Source: CAIKMD01 sp035552195 | GTDB taxonomy: Bacteria; Pseudomonadota; Alphaproteobacteria; ATCC43930; CGMCC-115725 | Assembly: GCA_035552195.1 (NCBI GenBank) | Contig: DASZLU010000006.1 | Coordinates: forward strand, 1-64,000 | Direction: 5' to 3' | Length of the DNA stretch: 64,000 nt | In this document: in pieces, positions 8,309 to 16,719 of the stretch | How positions within the stretch are numbered: position 1 is the stretch's first letter | How the letters are laid out: each line of letters opens with the position of its first letter | The notes under the pieces: model-generated | Databases searched by the model: none | What the model was told of the DNA's origin: nothing | Seen by the model: only the letters and a program-made list of their open reading frames with translations | Position numbers and translations under genes: made by a program

Positions 8309-8986
8309 TTAAGGCTTGGTCAGTTCGACCAGCGCGACCGGCTTGGCAATCGCCAATTCGCGCATGCCGTGCTGCGTGATGATGCCTTCGCTCTTGAGCT
8401 GGCTCATCGCGCGGCTAACGGTCTCCATCGTGAGACCGAGATAATCGCCGATATCCGTCCGCGTCATCGGCAGGCTGACACGCCCGTCACCGCGGCGCTC
8501 GGACAAATTCAGCAGAAAAGTCGCGATACGCTCCATGGCGGTCATATGACCGAGCACCAGCATACGCTCGCGCGCGACGGCGAGGCCGGCGCGCATGATC
8601 TCAACCAGGCTTTGACCGACACGCGGCTCTTCGGCGATCAATGCGTCGACTTTGCGCCGGGAATAACGGATGACGGTGGTTTCGGTGATCGCCTCGGCCG
8701 AGAAGGCATAATGCTCGCTCGCGTCGAGGCCGATGAAATCGCCCACCAGAAAAAATTCGCCGATATGGCGCCGGCCATCGGCCAGCACCCGGCAACCCCG
8801 CGCGGCGCCCTTCAGAACCTTGAAATAGAACTCGGCCGCGTCGCCCGGGCGAAACAACGGCTCGTCCCGGCGCAAGGTGATGACGGCACCCAGCCCATCC
8901 AAAACGGCAAGCCCGTCCGGCAAAGCCGGCTGGGCCGGCATGGAACGCGTTGTCGGGCGGTAGGAAACGGCGAAGGCAGCCGGCAT
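8309..8986 (-). CDS. Crp/Fnr-family regulator, FixK-like
   Basis: 225 residues from ATG 8986. The N-terminal cyclic-nucleotide-type barrel (about 25-140: EPLFRPGDAAEFYFKVLKG, GEFFLVGDFIGLDA) is followed by a long dimer helix and a winged helix with TRTDIGDYLGLTMETVSRAM, a textbook FixK/FnrN recognition helix. It lacks the N-terminal cysteine cluster of FNR, so it should not carry an oxygen-sensing iron-sulfur cluster itself; this is the FixK condition, where the gene is controlled by a two-component system. The 5' leader holds a 9-base tandem repeat. Divergent to a FixJ-like gene 206 bases away. Confidence 0.85.
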   Translation of the reverse strand: MPAAFAVSYRPTTRSMPAQPALPDGLAVLDGLGAVITLRRDEPLFRPGDAAEFYFKVLKGAARGCRVLADGRRHIGEFFLVGDFIGLDASEHYAFSAEAITETTVIRYSRRKVDALIAEEPRVGQSLVEIMRAGLAVARERMLVLGHMTAMERIATFLLNLSERRGDGRVSLPMTRTDIGDYLGLTMETVSRAMSQLKSEGIITQHGMRELAIAKPVALVELTKP

Positions 8987-8990
8987 AACC

Positions 8991-9015
8991 AAAAACCCCT
9001 AAAACCCCTAAAACC
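8991..9015. repeat. 9-base tandem repeat AAAACCCCT in the leader of the FixK-like gene
   Basis: Two full copies (8992-9000 and 9001-9009) and a partial third (9010-9015), directly upstream of the start codon at 8986. Read toward the gene each unit gives AGGGGTTTT, so every copy offers a Shine-Dalgarno-like AGGGG. Confidence 0.7.
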
Positions 9016-9192
9016 GGGAGACGGTCAGCTACAGACTGAACCCCTTGGAGCAGGGGGAAAATTCGCAATTCTGCGTAGATGGAACCCCGTAAACCCTTGG
9101 CGGGTTAGGCGCGTCGATAAGGTTTATCGACTTATCGGCTTGTTTTTTCCGGCCAATTCGCCCAGATTCCCTGCCGTAGGGAATTTCTTTAA

Positions 9193-9816
9193 ATGGAAGA
9201 AAACAAGGCACGCGTTTACATCATCGACGACGACGATGCCGTTCGCGATTCGTTGAGCATCCAGCTCGAATCGACCGGGTACGAAGTCGCCAGTTTCCCC
9301 TCTGCCATCGGCTTCCTTGAAATCGCCGCCAGCCTGCAGCCGGGATGCGTCATCTCCGACGTTCAGATGCCGGATATGGATGGGATGGAACTGCAACAAC
9401 GGCTCAATGAGTTGAAGCTCGACTTCCCGGTGGTCATCGTAACCGGCCATGCCGATGTCGCACTGGCGGTGCGGGCGATGAAGGCCGGCGCTGTCGATTT
9501 CATCGAGAAGCCGTTCGACGAGGACGCGATCCTCAACTCCGTGCGGCACGCGCAAACCCGCTTCGCCGCCCAGCGCGCCAGCGCCCAGGCAGGCGCAACC
9601 GCGCGCGAAAAGCTCTCCACCCTCACCCCGCGCGAGCGCGAGGTATTCGATGAGATGGTGCGCGGCAAGCAGAACAAGATGATCGCGTTCGATCTCGATA
9701 TCTCGCCGCGCACGGTCGAAGTCCACCGCGCCCGCGTGCTGGAGAAGCTCGAGGCACGAAGCCTGTCGGAGCTCGTCCGCCTCGCGCTCGCCGCCGGCGT
9801 TCCGATCAGCTCGTAA
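9193..9816 (+). CDS. FixJ-family response regulator
   Basis: 207 residues. Receiver domain 1-125 with the acidic pocket DDDD (12-15), phosphorylation site Asp56 in ISDVQMPDMDGM, the switch threonine in VIVTGHAD and the lysine in IEKPF. LuxR/FixJ DNA-binding domain about 140-205 (LTPREREVFDEMVRGKQNK, ISPRTVEVHRARVLEKL). FixJ proteins activate fixK-type genes in response to oxygen when phosphorylated by FixL; the divergent FixK-like gene fits that circuit, but no FixL with a haem PAS domain is here. The 3' end overlaps the next convergent gene by 11 bases. Confidence 0.88.
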   Translation: MEENKARVYIIDDDDAVRDSLSIQLESTGYEVASFPSAIGFLEIAASLQPGCVISDVQMPDMDGMELQQRLNELKLDFPVVIVTGHADVALAVRAMKAGAVDFIEKPFDEDAILNSVRHAQTRFAAQRASAQAGATAREKLSTLTPREREVFDEMVRGKQNKMIAFDLDISPRTVEVHRARVLEKLEARSLSELVRLALAAGVPISS

Positions 9817-11344
9817 CTGCAGCCTTCATCGCCGCTCGCGCCGCGGCCAGCGCGGCTGCTTGGTCGCCCGACGCATCGACTTTCCGCCAATCCATGGCGC
9901 CGAGATCGACGCTGAGCTGTCGCGCCAGCACGTCGCGATCGGCATCCGATGAATCGCCGCGGCGCTTGGCGACGCGGTCGAGCAGCACCACGTCGGACGC
10001 GGTCAGCCAAAGCCCGGTAAACGGCACGCCGGCGCGCGCCGCCACCTCGGCAACGGCGGCGCGTTCGCCGGCATCGATGAACGTCGCATCGACGATCGCG
10101 CTATAGCCGGCCGCCAGCGCAGCGCCCGCTTGCTCGCGCATGGTGCGATAGACCTGAGCGCCGACTTCATGCGTATAGGCCGATGGCGGTAGCTTGGTTT
10201 CGGGGGCAACCCCCATCGTCGTCTTGCGCAACACGTCGCTGCGCAGATGCCGCGCGCCCGGCGCCGGCGCGAGATCGCCGGCGAGCCCGGCCGCCACGGT
10301 CGATTTGCCCGAGCCGCTCAAGCCGCCGATCGCGATGAGCCGCGGCTGGGCCGGCTCCAACAACCGCACCGCCAGATCGAGATAGGCCTTGGCCTGCTCG
10401 GCCGCATCTTTCTGCACCTTCAACGCCGCGACTGCGACCTTGGCGCGGATGCTGGCGCGCACCGACAGGAAGAGCGGTAGGGTGGCTAGCCCGGCGCCGT
10501 CTTCGCTGCGATCGAGATAGCGGTTGAAAAGGATATTGCCGACACCGCGTAAACCGCGATGCTCGAGATCCATCAGCAGAAAGGCGAAATCGAAGAGCGT
10601 GTCGATGCAGGCGATCTCGTCGCTGAACTCGATGCAATCGAACAGCGTCGGCCTGCCCTCGAAGAGACAGATGTTGCGCAGATGGAGATCGCCGTGACAG
10701 CGGCGGACCTTGCCTTGCCGCGGGCGCTCGTCGAGCAACGCCTTGTGCTTCGCGAGAGCGCCTTGCTCTGCCTCGCGCAACGCATCGACGGCGTCGCGAT
10801 CGAGCGGTGGGCAGCCGGCACGCAAATTCATATCGTTGTCGGCGATCACCGCACCGATGCCGGCGCTGCCGCCGAAATCCGGCGTCGCCTCGGCACCGGC
10901 ATGGAATTCGGCGATGATATCGGCGAGTTGCACCATGAGCGTCGGCGTGAGCTGCTTATCAGTCGCGAGGCGGTCAAAGAGCGCATCGTCGTCGAAGCGC
11001 TTCATTTCCAGCACTGCCTCGACCAACGCGCCCTGCCCGTCCCATTCGATGCCGCCGTCCGGCGCCCGCGTCAGCTTGCGAACGCCGCGATAAAGCGCGG
11101 GAGCGGTGCGGCGGTTTAGGGCGTACTCGGCCTGGCAAAGCCGCTCGCGCTCGGCCGGCGTCGAATAATCGAGAAAAGAGAGCTTCACTGCGCGCTTCAT
11201 CTTGAAGACGCGGTCGCCGACGAGGAACACGATCGAGATATGCGTGTCGATGCGCTTCGGTGTCTCCTTCGGCAAGCCGAAGTTCGCGCCCCGCGACATG
11301 AATTCGATGGCTTGGGATTGGTCGTCGAATTGATCGTCTGCCAT
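9806..11344 (-). CDS. Fusion of aminoglycoside phosphotransferase-like kinase and P-loop AAA kinase
   Basis: 512 residues from ATG 11344. The N-terminal 330 residues form an APH-type kinase fold (VFKMKRAVKLSFLDYS, catalytic loop CHGDLHLRNICL, DFG-like DCIEFSD). The C-terminal part (about 340-512) is a gluconate/adenylylsulfate-kinase-like P-loop domain: IAIGGLSGSGKSTVAAGLA with Walker A, then SDVLRK and DATFIDAGERAAV. The same two-domain protein is widespread in proteobacteria and often borders USP and stress genes; its small-molecule substrate is unknown. Confidence 0.85.
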   Translation of the reverse strand: MADDQFDDQSQAIEFMSRGANFGLPKETPKRIDTHISIVFLVGDRVFKMKRAVKLSFLDYSTPAERERLCQAEYALNRRTAPALYRGVRKLTRAPDGGIEWDGQGALVEAVLEMKRFDDDALFDRLATDKQLTPTLMVQLADIIAEFHAGAEATPDFGGSAGIGAVIADNDMNLRAGCPPLDRDAVDALREAEQGALAKHKALLDERPRQGKVRRCHGDLHLRNICLFEGRPTLFDCIEFSDEIACIDTLFDFAFLLMDLEHRGLRGVGNILFNRYLDRSEDGAGLATLPLFLSVRASIRAKVAVAALKVQKDAAEQAKAYLDLAVRLLEPAQPRLIAIGGLSGSGKSTVAAGLAGDLAPAPGARHLRSDVLRKTTMGVAPETKLPPSAYTHEVGAQVYRTMREQAGAALAAGYSAIVDATFIDAGERAAVAEVAARAGVPFTGLWLTASDVVLLDRVAKRRGDSSDADRDVLARQLSVDLGAMDWRKVDASGDQAAALAAARAAMKAAVTS

Positions 11345-11367
11345 GACCTGTCGCGAGGATAACACCG

Positions 11368-12162
11368 TCAGGGCGCGATCAGTTCGCGCTTATGAAGTGT
11401 GGGGTCGTAGGTCAGGACGACGACGGGATCTGGCCGCTGCAGCCGGCGAAGGCGATCCGGATAGTCGAGCCGCCACAACATATCGCGGATGATATTGAGC
11501 CGCGCATGCTCCTTGTCGTCGGCGCGGACAATGGTCCACGGCGCGATCGCGTTGTGGGTACGCTCCAGCATGCGGTCGCGCGCCTTGCTGTAATCCTTCC
11601 AGAGCTTCGGCGCCTTGTTATCGATCGGGCTCAGCTTCCATTGCTTGAGCGGGTCTTTGCGGCGATCGGCGAGGCGCTGTTTTTGCTCGTGCTTGGTGAT
11701 GTCGAGATAGTATTTCAGCACGGTAACGCCGGCACGACTCAGCATCGCCTCGAATTGCGGCACCGTCTCGAGGAATTCCTCGGTCTCGGCCTTGGTGCAA
11801 AATCCCATCACCCGCTCGACGCCGGCGCGGTTGTACCAGCTGCGATTGAACAGCACGATCTCGCCCGATACGGGCAGATAAGGCACGTAACGCTGGAAAT
11901 ACCACGAGCGCTCGTCGCGCGCGCTCGGGGGGCCCAGCGCGACGACGCGTGTTTCGCGCGGGCTCATGTGCTCGACGATGCGCTTGATCGCCCCGTCCTT
12001 GCCGGCCGTATCGCGGCCCTCGAGGATGACAAGCACGCGCTGCCGCTGCGCGATCACCTGCCGCTGCAGCTTCACCAGCTCGATCTGCAGTTGCAGCAAG
12101 ACGTGCTCATAGGCCTTGTCGCTCAAAGGCGGCGGCGGCGGTGCGACCGGTGCTTTCGCCAC
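11368..12162 (-). CDS. ppk2: Polyphosphate kinase 2 family protein
   Basis: 264 residues. The reading frame stays open upstream across the alcohol dehydrogenase gene, but the PPK2 homology begins at VAKAPV, so I choose the GTG at 12162, nine bases after the upstream stop. Walker A EGRDTAGKDG lies at residues 48-57, followed by the lid region and Walker B (FNRSWYNRAGVERVMGF), then YLDITKHEQKQR and the PLKQWKLSPID motif typical of single-domain PPK2. It transfers phosphate between polyphosphate and nucleoside diphosphates or monophosphates in the cytoplasm. It fits the stress block around it. Confidence 0.88.
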   Translation of the reverse strand: MAKAPVAPPPPPLSDKAYEHVLLQLQIELVKLQRQVIAQRQRVLVILEGRDTAGKDGAIKRIVEHMSPRETRVVALGPPSARDERSWYFQRYVPYLPVSGEIVLFNRSWYNRAGVERVMGFCTKAETEEFLETVPQFEAMLSRAGVTVLKYYLDITKHEQKQRLADRRKDPLKQWKLSPIDNKAPKLWKDYSKARDRMLERTHNAIAPWTIVRADDKEHARLNIIRDMLWRLDYPDRLRRLQRPDPVVVLTYDPTLHKRELIAP

Positions 12163-12170
12163 GAGGGCGC

Positions 12171-13289
12171 CTACCCGAACACGGTGGTCAGCATCGCCTT
12201 GAACTCGGCGACGCTGGGACGATAGGGGCTGCGGCCGAGGAAATGGCTCTTGGCGCAATCCTGTGCCATGTCGTCGAAATCGCCCCCCTTGTAGCCGAGC
12301 GCGCGCATGGTCGGCGGAACACCGAGCCGGGCGTTCATCGCTTCGACAATATCGGCCGCGCTCTGGCCGGGCTTCGCGCCGAGGGCGTCGGCAACCGCCT
12401 GAACCTTCTCGGGTACGTGCTTTTCCATGCCGCGCAGCACGGTCGGCATCGCGATCGTCACCATGGCGCCGTGATGCAAGCCTTGATCGCCGGTCGCATT
12501 GGCGATCGCGTGCCCGGGCCCGAGCCCCATATGGATCGCCATACCGCCTTCGAGGGCGGCGACCATCATCATCTTGCGCGCTTCGCGATCGTTGCCGTCC
12601 TTCACCGCGCGATCGAGGAACGACGCGACGTGGCGGATGCCGTCGAGCGCCAACGCCTTCGCCGGCGGATTGTCCGCGGTCGTGAGGAATCCCTCGACGC
12701 AATGCGACAGCGCATCCATGCCGGTCGCCGCCGTCAAGCGCGGCGGCAGGCTGAGCGTCAGATCGGGATCGCAGATCGCGACACGCGGCACGATGTAGTG
12801 GCTGTTGAGGCCGGAGGCGCGGCTATGCCCATCGGGATGGATGCCGGCCCCGCGCGACGCTTCGCTGCCCGTGCCCGAGGTCGTCGGCAGCACGATCAGC
12901 GGGCCGACGGTATGCGTGATGGTGTCGGGCTTGCCCATGTAATTGGTGATCGGCCCGGGATGACCGGCGAGCACCGCGACCGCCTTCGCGCTGTCGATCA
13001 CCGAGCCGCCGCCCAGCGCCACGACACCGTCGCATTTCTCGCGCCGGTAAACCTCGAACGCCTGGTTCACGCCGGCGACGGTCGGGTTCTCCGGCACCTG
13101 GTCGAAGATGACTACATCGTTCTTGCCCGCCAGCGTATCGGTCACGCGGCCGAGCACACCGCATGTCACGAGGCCCTGATCGGTCATGATCAAGGGCCTT
13201 GTGATGCCGCACGCTGCGAGTTCCATTGCCAGCATGCGCACCGCGCCGAAATCGAGATGCACGCGCGGGAATTGCTGCAGAAAACTCAT
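12171..13289 (-). CDS. Iron-containing alcohol dehydrogenase
   Basis: 372 residues of the Fe-ADH family. NAD(P)-binding GGGSVIDSAKA (about 93-103), PTTSGTGSE, then metal ligands in DALSHCVEG and the paired histidines of HMGLGPGHAIANATG and LHHG. It should interconvert an aldehyde or ketone with the alcohol, in the cytoplasm. It follows the cupin gene at 13318 in the same direction (28 bases) and precedes PPK2. HCHL reactions in this window release aldehydes, which makes an aldehyde reductase role attractive but unproven. Confidence 0.85.
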   Translation of the reverse strand: MSFLQQFPRVHLDFGAVRMLAMELAACGITRPLIMTDQGLVTCGVLGRVTDTLAGKNDVVIFDQVPENPTVAGVNQAFEVYRREKCDGVVALGGGSVIDSAKAVAVLAGHPGPITNYMGKPDTITHTVGPLIVLPTTSGTGSEASRGAGIHPDGHSRASGLNSHYIVPRVAICDPDLTLSLPPRLTAATGMDALSHCVEGFLTTADNPPAKALALDGIRHVASFLDRAVKDGNDREARKMMMVAALEGGMAIHMGLGPGHAIANATGDQGLHHGAMVTIAMPTVLRGMEKHVPEKVQAVADALGAKPGQSAADIVEAMNARLGVPPTMRALGYKGGDFDDMAQDCAKSHFLGRSPYRPSVAEFKAMLTTVFG

Positions 13290-13317
13290 CGCTACTCCTT
13301 ACCGGTCATTTTTGGCC

Positions 13318-13854
13318 TCAAGGTACCGGCTTGGCGTCGATCAGGATGAAGGCCACGCGCGCAGGCTTCTCGGTGCGGTTGGCCCAGGCGTGGTTGGTGC
13401 CGCGCTGGATCAGCACATCGCCGGTCTTCATCAACTTTTCGCCTTCGTCCATCAGCGCGACGATCTCGCCCTCGATGACGATCGCGTAATCGATCGTGTC
13501 GGTCTTGTGGAAGCCGGCGTGGCGTGCCTGGCCGCCGGTGCGTTGATAACCCTGCCCTTCGGCTTCTTTGCCCCAGCCAGCCGCGTCCATCTTCGCGAAG
13601 CGCTGGCTGTCGGGCGGATATTCGACGACGCGGAACACCGTGCCGTTGGTCGGCGGCGGCAGGCGATAAGGATGATCGGTCGGATCCTTGTCGCCGGTGT
13701 TGTCGGCGGGCATGGCATCGGTCTGCCAGAGTTCGACCACCGCGGTGCCGGCGGCGCGCTTTCCCGCGGGCGTGCCGACATTGCCGTCCATGATGAAGAC
13801 CGATTTCCCTTGCGCGTTGTGGCCGCTGACGATGCGCCGAATCTCCAATGCCAT
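13318..13854 (-). CDS. Cupin-domain protein
   Basis: 178 residues; start ATG 13854 preceded by GGGAGGATAAAC. The cupin barrel is in the C-terminal half: TDTIDYAIVIEGEIVALMD and GDVLIQRGTNHAWANRTEKP, with one clear motif-2 histidine. The N-terminal part (VFIMDGNVGTPAGKR) resembles cupins in small-molecule catabolic clusters. First gene of the unit leading to the alcohol dehydrogenase and PPK2. Confidence 0.75.
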   Translation of the reverse strand: MALEIRRIVSGHNAQGKSVFIMDGNVGTPAGKRAAGTAVVELWQTDAMPADNTGDKDPTDHPYRLPPPTNGTVFRVVEYPPDSQRFAKMDAAGWGKEAEGQGYQRTGGQARHAGFHKTDTIDYAIVIEGEIVALMDEGEKLMKTGDVLIQRGTNHAWANRTEKPARVAFILIDAKPVP

Positions 13855-13889
13855 TCTGTTTATCCTCCCTTTGAACGCGGCGCAGAGTG

Positions 13890-13913
13890 CTTGACGATGC
13901 CCACCGCGTCAAG
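13890..13913. promoter_or_regulatory. Inverted repeat CTTGACG-N10-CGTCAAG, candidate operator
   Basis: Perfect 7-base arms with a 10-base spacer sit midway in the 137-base gap between the divergent cupin (13854) and binding-protein (13992) genes. Each arm includes TTGACG, so an arm could also be a -35 box. A regulator dimer site for both directions is inferred. Confidence 0.4.
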
Positions 13914-13991
13914 CAAGCTGCCCGCGCCACGAAGGAGCGAAGTCTCGGATTTTCTTGAGGTTTCGCCAAAGATAACGGGGAGGTCGGGGCG

Positions 13992-14918
13992 ATGTTTCGG
14001 AGGCTGCTCGGGGTTGTCTGCACCCTCGCTTTATTGGCCGGGGGCGCTTCGGCGGCCGAGCTACAGAAGATAGCGGTCGGCTATGTGCCGGTCGCGGATT
14101 TCGCGCCGCTCTTCGTCGCCAAGGACAAAGGGATTTTCGAGAAGCACGGGCTCGATGTCACGCTGACGAAAATCCTGCTCGCTTCGAATGTGCCAGGCGC
14201 GCTGGTCGCCGGCAGTCTCGATATCGGCATGGGTACCCCGCCGATGTTGCTCGTCACCAATGAAAGCGGCCTCGATCTCCAGGCGATCGCGGCAGTATCG
14301 CGCCTCAAGAAGGACAATCCCTTCGTCAGCGTGATCGCGCGCAAGCAGGACAACATCACCGACGCCGAGCAGCTCAAGGACAAGAAGGTCGGCGTGCCCG
14401 GCTTCAACTCGACGATGGACATCACTTTCCGCAAATGGCTGATGGATCGCCACATCCCTTATGGCGACGGTCAGGGTCAGGTTCATCTGGTCGAGGCGAT
14501 CTTCCCGCAGATGCATGATCTCCTCGCCGGCGGCCAACTCGATGCCGCCATCGTGCTCGAGCCCTTCCGCTCGCGCATCCTCGGCGACGGCACCGGCACC
14601 AATCTGCGCGATTTCTTCTCGGATCTCAGTCCCGACGCGGTCGCGGCGATCTGGATGGCGAAGCGCGACTGGATCGCGGCGCATCCCGATATCGTCAAGG
14701 CGTTCCGTGAAGGCCTGACCGAAGGCGTTGCCGATCTGCAGGCCAACCCCGATGAATTTCAATCGATCCAGACGAAATATCTCGGCTTCGCTTCAACCCC
14801 GCGGCCCGACTGGTCGCTGAAAGTGTCGCCTGACGATCTCACATTCTATATCGATGTCAGCAAGCAGGTTGGTCTCATCCATCAGCAACCGCAACTCGAC
14901 AAGTTGATCGCGCCCTAA
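13992..14918 (+). CDS. ABC transporter substrate-binding protein, NMT1/THI5/SsuA type
   Basis: 308 residues, ATG preceded by GGGGAGGTCGGGG. Signal peptide MFRRLLGVVCTLALLAGGASA, then the family pattern: VGYVPVADFAPLFVAKDKGIFEKHGLDV, GALVAGSLDIGMGTPP, LKDKKVGVPGFNS, and the C-terminal DDLTFYIDVSKQVGLI. Full family length. It delivers a small organic acid, sulfonate or pyrimidine-like solute to an inner-membrane transporter. The matching ATPase gene follows 7 bases later, but no permease gene is present. Confidence 0.87.
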   Translation: MFRRLLGVVCTLALLAGGASAAELQKIAVGYVPVADFAPLFVAKDKGIFEKHGLDVTLTKILLASNVPGALVAGSLDIGMGTPPMLLVTNESGLDLQAIAAVSRLKKDNPFVSVIARKQDNITDAEQLKDKKVGVPGFNSTMDITFRKWLMDRHIPYGDGQGQVHLVEAIFPQMHDLLAGGQLDAAIVLEPFRSRILGDGTGTNLRDFFSDLSPDAVAAIWMAKRDWIAAHPDIVKAFREGLTEGVADLQANPDEFQSIQTKYLGFASTPRPDWSLKVSPDDLTFYIDVSKQVGLIHQQPQLDKLIAP

Positions 14919-14925
14919 GGCTTAA

Positions 14926-15693
14926 ATGAACACAGCGATGACCAACGCGTTGGAAACCCGCGCGCTCAATATGAGCTTCGGGGATCACCTCGTTCTCGAC
15001 AACATCGATCTCTCGGTCGCGGATGGCGAGTTCCTATCGATCGTCGGTCCGTCCGGTTGCGGCAAGACCACGCTGCTGCGGCTGCTCGCCGGATTGACGC
15101 CTCCGACCTCAGGCGAAATCCGCGCCGAGGGCAAGCCGATCGCTGGACCGTCGCGCGAACGCGCCATCGTCTTCCAGGATTACAGCCGCTCGCTCCTGCC
15201 GTGGCGCAGCGTCTGGACGAACGTTGCGCTTGCCTTCGAGGGCCAGGGTATTTCCCGTGCGACCCGCAAGACCCGCGCCTATGCGCTGCTTGAGACGATG
15301 GGGCTGTCGAAGGTCGGCGAGTATTTCCCAGGCCAGCTCTCGGGCGGCATGCAGCAGCGCGTGCAGATCGCGCGCTGCCTGGCGCAACAGCCGCGCGTCA
15401 TGCTGATGGACGAGCCGTTTGGCGCGCTCGACGCGATGACGCGCCAGACCTTACAGGACGAGATTTCGCGCCTCGCCAAAGAGCAGCGCATCACCGTGGT
15501 GTTCATCACCCACGACCTCGAGGAAGCGATCTATCTCGGCGACCGCGTCGTCGCGCTGGCGCCCAATCCGGGCCGCGTTGCAGAGACGATCGACGTCGAC
15601 CTAGCAAGGCCGCGCAATCAGCTCACGACGCGCGAGGATCCGCTCTTCCTCTCCCACCGTCATCGCCTGTTCAAGCTCCTCGTCGAGCATTGA
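14926..15693 (+). CDS. ABC transporter ATP-binding protein, SsuB/TauB type
   Basis: 255 residues from ATG 14926 (AAGG upstream; ATG 14938 is an alternative). Walker A GPSGCGKTT, Q-loop VFQDYSRSLLPWRSV (the LPWRxV form is typical of nitrate/sulfonate/taurine importers), signature LSGGMQQRVQIARCL, Walker B VMLMDEPFGALDA and switch FITHDLEEA. It energises an importer with the upstream binding protein. The next gene is on the opposite strand, so the usual SsuC/TauC-type permease is missing here. Confidence 0.9.
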   Translation: MNTAMTNALETRALNMSFGDHLVLDNIDLSVADGEFLSIVGPSGCGKTTLLRLLAGLTPPTSGEIRAEGKPIAGPSRERAIVFQDYSRSLLPWRSVWTNVALAFEGQGISRATRKTRAYALLETMGLSKVGEYFPGQLSGGMQQRVQIARCLAQQPRVMLMDEPFGALDAMTRQTLQDEISRLAKEQRITVVFITHDLEEAIYLGDRVVALAPNPGRVAETIDVDLARPRNQLTTREDPLFLSHRHRLFKLLVEH

Positions 15694-15708
15694 GATGGCG
15701 GCTTCGGC

Positions 15709-15752
15709 CCTGGGAGATTTGGGCCTGGGATATTTGGGTCTAGGATACTGGG
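15709..15752. repeat. 15-base tandem repeat, about three copies
   Basis: CCTGGGAGATTTGGG (15709-15723), CCTGGGATATTTGGG (15724-15738) and a weaker third unit TCTAGGATACTGGG (15739-15752). The third copy overlaps the last codons and stop of the VOC gene. It lies between convergent genes. Confidence 0.75.
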
Positions 15753-16672
15753 CGGCTCGCCGCGATGGGCGCCCCGGCGGCCTTCTTGTCGGCCGGCACG
15801 TTGAAAGTCCACTCCGAGAAAATCTCGGGCGTGAACTCGTGCGTCCGCGCCTTCCACTTCGCCGTCACGACATCTTCATCGGCCGCGTATTCGAAAGCGC
15901 CCCCGACCGGACTCTTGAAGTACCAGAAGCAGGCAGAAGAGACGTAATGACGGCCGGGCCCGGCTTGAGTTTCCCAACCGCGCTTCACGATATACTGTCC
16001 GCCCCCGATCACCTCATGCACGTTGCGCACCTTGAACGCGATGTGATTGAAGTGGCGCCGACCATCCGGGGCATTGAGCAGGAAGAGATGATGGTGGTTG
16101 CCGGCGGGCGAGCCACGCAGGAAGACCGCGCGGCCGGCGTAACGGTCGGAGACGCGAAAGCCCAGCCGCTTCACGTAGAAACCCTCGACCGCTTTCATGT
16201 CGGGCACGCCGATGACCACGTGGCTGATCTCGCGCGGGATGGCGCGCTCGTAATAAGTGGTCGGCTTGTCGATGCGGCCCGGCGCGCCGGGGGCGTTGAA
16301 GCCGAGCGGCTTCTCCTTGACCTTGACGCGTTTGGTGAGACGGAAGGCAATGGCATTGCCGGCATCGTCGACAGTATGGAACGTACCGTTGCGCTCGGCT
16401 CGGATATCGCGATCGCGCGACAATTCTTTGCGGATAGCATCGAGCGAGCGCTTTGTGTCGACACCCCAGGTGATTTCGCGCAGGGTCGTGCCTGGCTCGT
16501 TGGCCGGCGGCAGATCGGGCGCATCGATCGGCTTGATGCGGAGCTCGGACTTATCGGCACAGCGATAGATGCCGTCGCCGACGCGCTTCACGCCCCAATC
16601 GTCGAGGAAGCGCGTGGCGGTGGCCATATCCTCGACGCCGAAAGTGACGACGTCGATGCCGGTGATCGTCAT
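15740..16672 (-). CDS. Two-domain VOC protein (extradiol dioxygenase/glyoxalase fold)
   Basis: 310 residues. The first VOC unit (1-130) starts ITGIDVVTFGVEDMATATRF; the second (about 148-290) starts ISHVVIGVPDMKAVEGFYVKRL and contains HHHLFLLN, HFNHIAFKV and FWYFKSPVGGAFEYAAD. Candidate metal ligands are the H of EISHVVI, the H of HFNHIAF and the E of AFEYAAD. This is the layout of catechol 2,3-dioxygenase-type ring-cleaving enzymes. It is divergent (47 bases) to a group D flavin monooxygenase, like a hydroxylate-then-cleave pair such as HsaA/HsaC. Substrate not identifiable. Confidence 0.75.
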   Translation of the reverse strand: MTITGIDVVTFGVEDMATATRFLDDWGVKRVGDGIYRCADKSELRIKPIDAPDLPPANEPGTTLREITWGVDTKRSLDAIRKELSRDRDIRAERNGTFHTVDDAGNAIAFRLTKRVKVKEKPLGFNAPGAPGRIDKPTTYYERAIPREISHVVIGVPDMKAVEGFYVKRLGFRVSDRYAGRAVFLRGSPAGNHHHLFLLNAPDGRRHFNHIAFKVRNVHEVIGGGQYIVKRGWETQAGPGRHYVSSACFWYFKSPVGGAFEYAADEDVVTAKWKARTHEFTPEIFSEWTFNVPADKKAAGAPIAASRPVS

Positions 16673-16719
16673 GCCGAACTCCTGAATTCTGTGTCGTAAA
16701 CTTACTCGGCGGTCTCGCT

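Noticed and set aside
8987..9192. FixK/FNR box (TTGAT-N4-ATCAA) between the FixK- and FixJ-like genes
   Set aside because: Read both strands and found no acceptable match, so autoregulation by this motif cannot be claimed.
12163..12702. Long N-terminal extension of the PPK2 frame
   Set aside because: It is out of frame with and fully inside the alcohol dehydrogenase gene, Arg-rich, and PPK2 homology only begins near 12162.
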